In this document: in pieces, positions 5,862-6,316 of the stretch
How the letters are laid out: the number at the start of each line of letters is the position of its first letter
How positions within the stretch are numbered: position 1 is the first letter of the stretch
Assembly: GCA_947458895.1 (NCBI GenBank)
Contig: CANHBY010000088.1
Coordinates: forward strand, 1-6,316
Reading direction: 5' to 3'
Source: Burkholderiales bacterium
Lineage (GTDB): Bacteria; Pseudomonadota; Gammaproteobacteria; Burkholderiales; Burkholderiaceae_C
Length of the DNA stretch: 6,316 nt
Program-made: the position numbers and the translations under genes
Notes under the pieces: generated by a model
The model's input: only the letters and a program-made list of their open reading frames with translations
Database searches by the model: none
Told to the model about the DNA's origin: nothing

Positions 5862-6316
5862 ATGGAAAAACAAACCCGCTCCTTTCAAGCTGAAGTCACA
5901 CAAATTCTTCACCTCGTCACGCACTCGCTGTATTCGAACAAGGAAATCTTCGTTCGAGAATTGATTTCCAATGCATCGGACGCCTGCGACAAATTGCGCT
6001 TCGAGGCCCTGAACAACGCAGCGCTGTTCGAAGACAGCCCGAATCTGGAGGTCAGGGTCGCTGTCGACCCCGAGGCCAAGACGATCACCATCACGGACAA
6101 CGGCATCGGCTTGTCGGCTGATGAAGCGGTGGCGAATCTGGGCACCATTGCCAAGAGTGGCACGCGTGAGTTCATGGCAGCCCTCGCGGGAGACCAGAAG
6201 AAAGACGCTCAACTGATTGGTCAATTCGGGGTTGGTTTCTACAGCGGGTTCATCGTGGCCGATCGCATCGTCGTCGAGTCTCGTCGTGCCGGCCTGCCTG
6301 CGGAGGAAGGTGTTCG
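5862..6316 (+). CDS. htpG: Molecular chaperone HtpG (Hsp90), N-terminal part (cut by right edge)
   Basis: The first 151 residues of bacterial Hsp90, an ATP-driven cytosolic chaperone; the full protein is normally about 630 residues. The visible part covers most of the GHKL ATPase domain: Glu33, the general base for ATP hydrolysis, and Asn37, which helps bind magnesium, in [15 protein letters not shown] (32-46); Asp79, which contacts adenine, in [10 protein letters not shown] (76-85); the lid start GTIAKSGT (94-101); and the glycine-rich [17 protein letters not shown] (119-135). The start at 5862 gives [19 protein letters not shown], a standard HtpG N-terminus. The ribosome binding site is weak (ACAAGAAA, some 13 bases upstream). 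The gene has its own heat-shock promoter about 110 bases upstream and is probably transcribed independently of lipA. The frame runs off the window intact. Confidence 0.97.
   Translation, partial: MEKQTRSFQAEVTQILHLVTHSLYSNKEIFVRELISNASDACDKLRFEALNNAALFEDSPNLEVRVAVDPEAKTITITDNGIGLSADEAVANLGTIAKSGTREFMAALAGDQKKDAQLIGQFGVGFYSGFIVADRIVVESRRAGLPAEEGV

Noticed and set aside
5659..5964. Plus-strand open frame of 101 codons running from the spacer into htpG
   Set aside because: It overlaps the htpG promoter, leader and first 100 bases of a strongly conserved coding region in another frame, and has no recognisable content.

Overview
The window looks like an ordinary chromosomal housekeeping segment from a betaproteobacterium, most likely Burkholderiales of the Comamonadaceae type. 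This rests on moderately high GC, on protein sequences that read like that group's versions (a sugar transferase beginning MFDEHSHNKRTFYS, a LipB with a long internal loop, an HtpG beginning [12 protein letters not shown]), and on a six-gene order that I recall, without having checked it, as typical of these bacteria. No tRNA, rRNA, CRISPR array, insertion sequence or phage gene is visible.

Layout. Positions 1-662, minus strand: the N-terminal 220 residues of a membrane undecaprenyl-phosphate sugar phosphotransferase that starts an exopolysaccharide pathway; its catalytic half lies off the left edge. Positions 663-1203: a 541-base divergent spacer with no recognisable gene, an 11-base direct repeat enclosing 267 bases, and an inverted repeat. 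Positions 1204-5519, plus strand: six co-oriented genes, namely a thioredoxin-fold [2Fe-2S] ferredoxin, a COG2945-type alpha/beta hydrolase, a D-Ala-D-Ala carboxypeptidase (PBP5/6 type), a DUF493/YbeD protein, lipB and lipA. Spacers are 20, 65, 9, 34 and 69 bases, so one transcript or two overlapping ones is plausible. Positions 5520-5861: a 342-base spacer carrying a good heat-shock (sigma-32) promoter match whose -35 box sits inside a perfect 8-base inverted repeat. Positions 5862-6316: the first 151 residues of HtpG (bacterial Hsp90), cut by the right edge.

How the genes work together. LipB moves octanoate from acyl carrier protein onto lipoyl domains of the 2-oxoacid dehydrogenases and the glycine cleavage H protein. 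LipA then inserts two sulfurs, using its auxiliary iron-sulfur cluster as the sulfur source. The dacA-ybeD-lipB-lipA order is that of Escherichia coli apart from ybeF, which E. coli has between lipB and lipA. The ferredoxin at the head of the run is a reasonable but unproven candidate partner for the iron-sulfur enzyme at its end. The carboxypeptidase trims peptidoglycan in the periplasm. htpG has its own heat-shock promoter and is probably a separate unit.

I found no convincing undescribed multi-gene system. The items most worth a second look are the palindrome overlapping the htpG heat-shock promoter, the ferredoxin-lipoate association, and the unexplained 663-1203 spacer.
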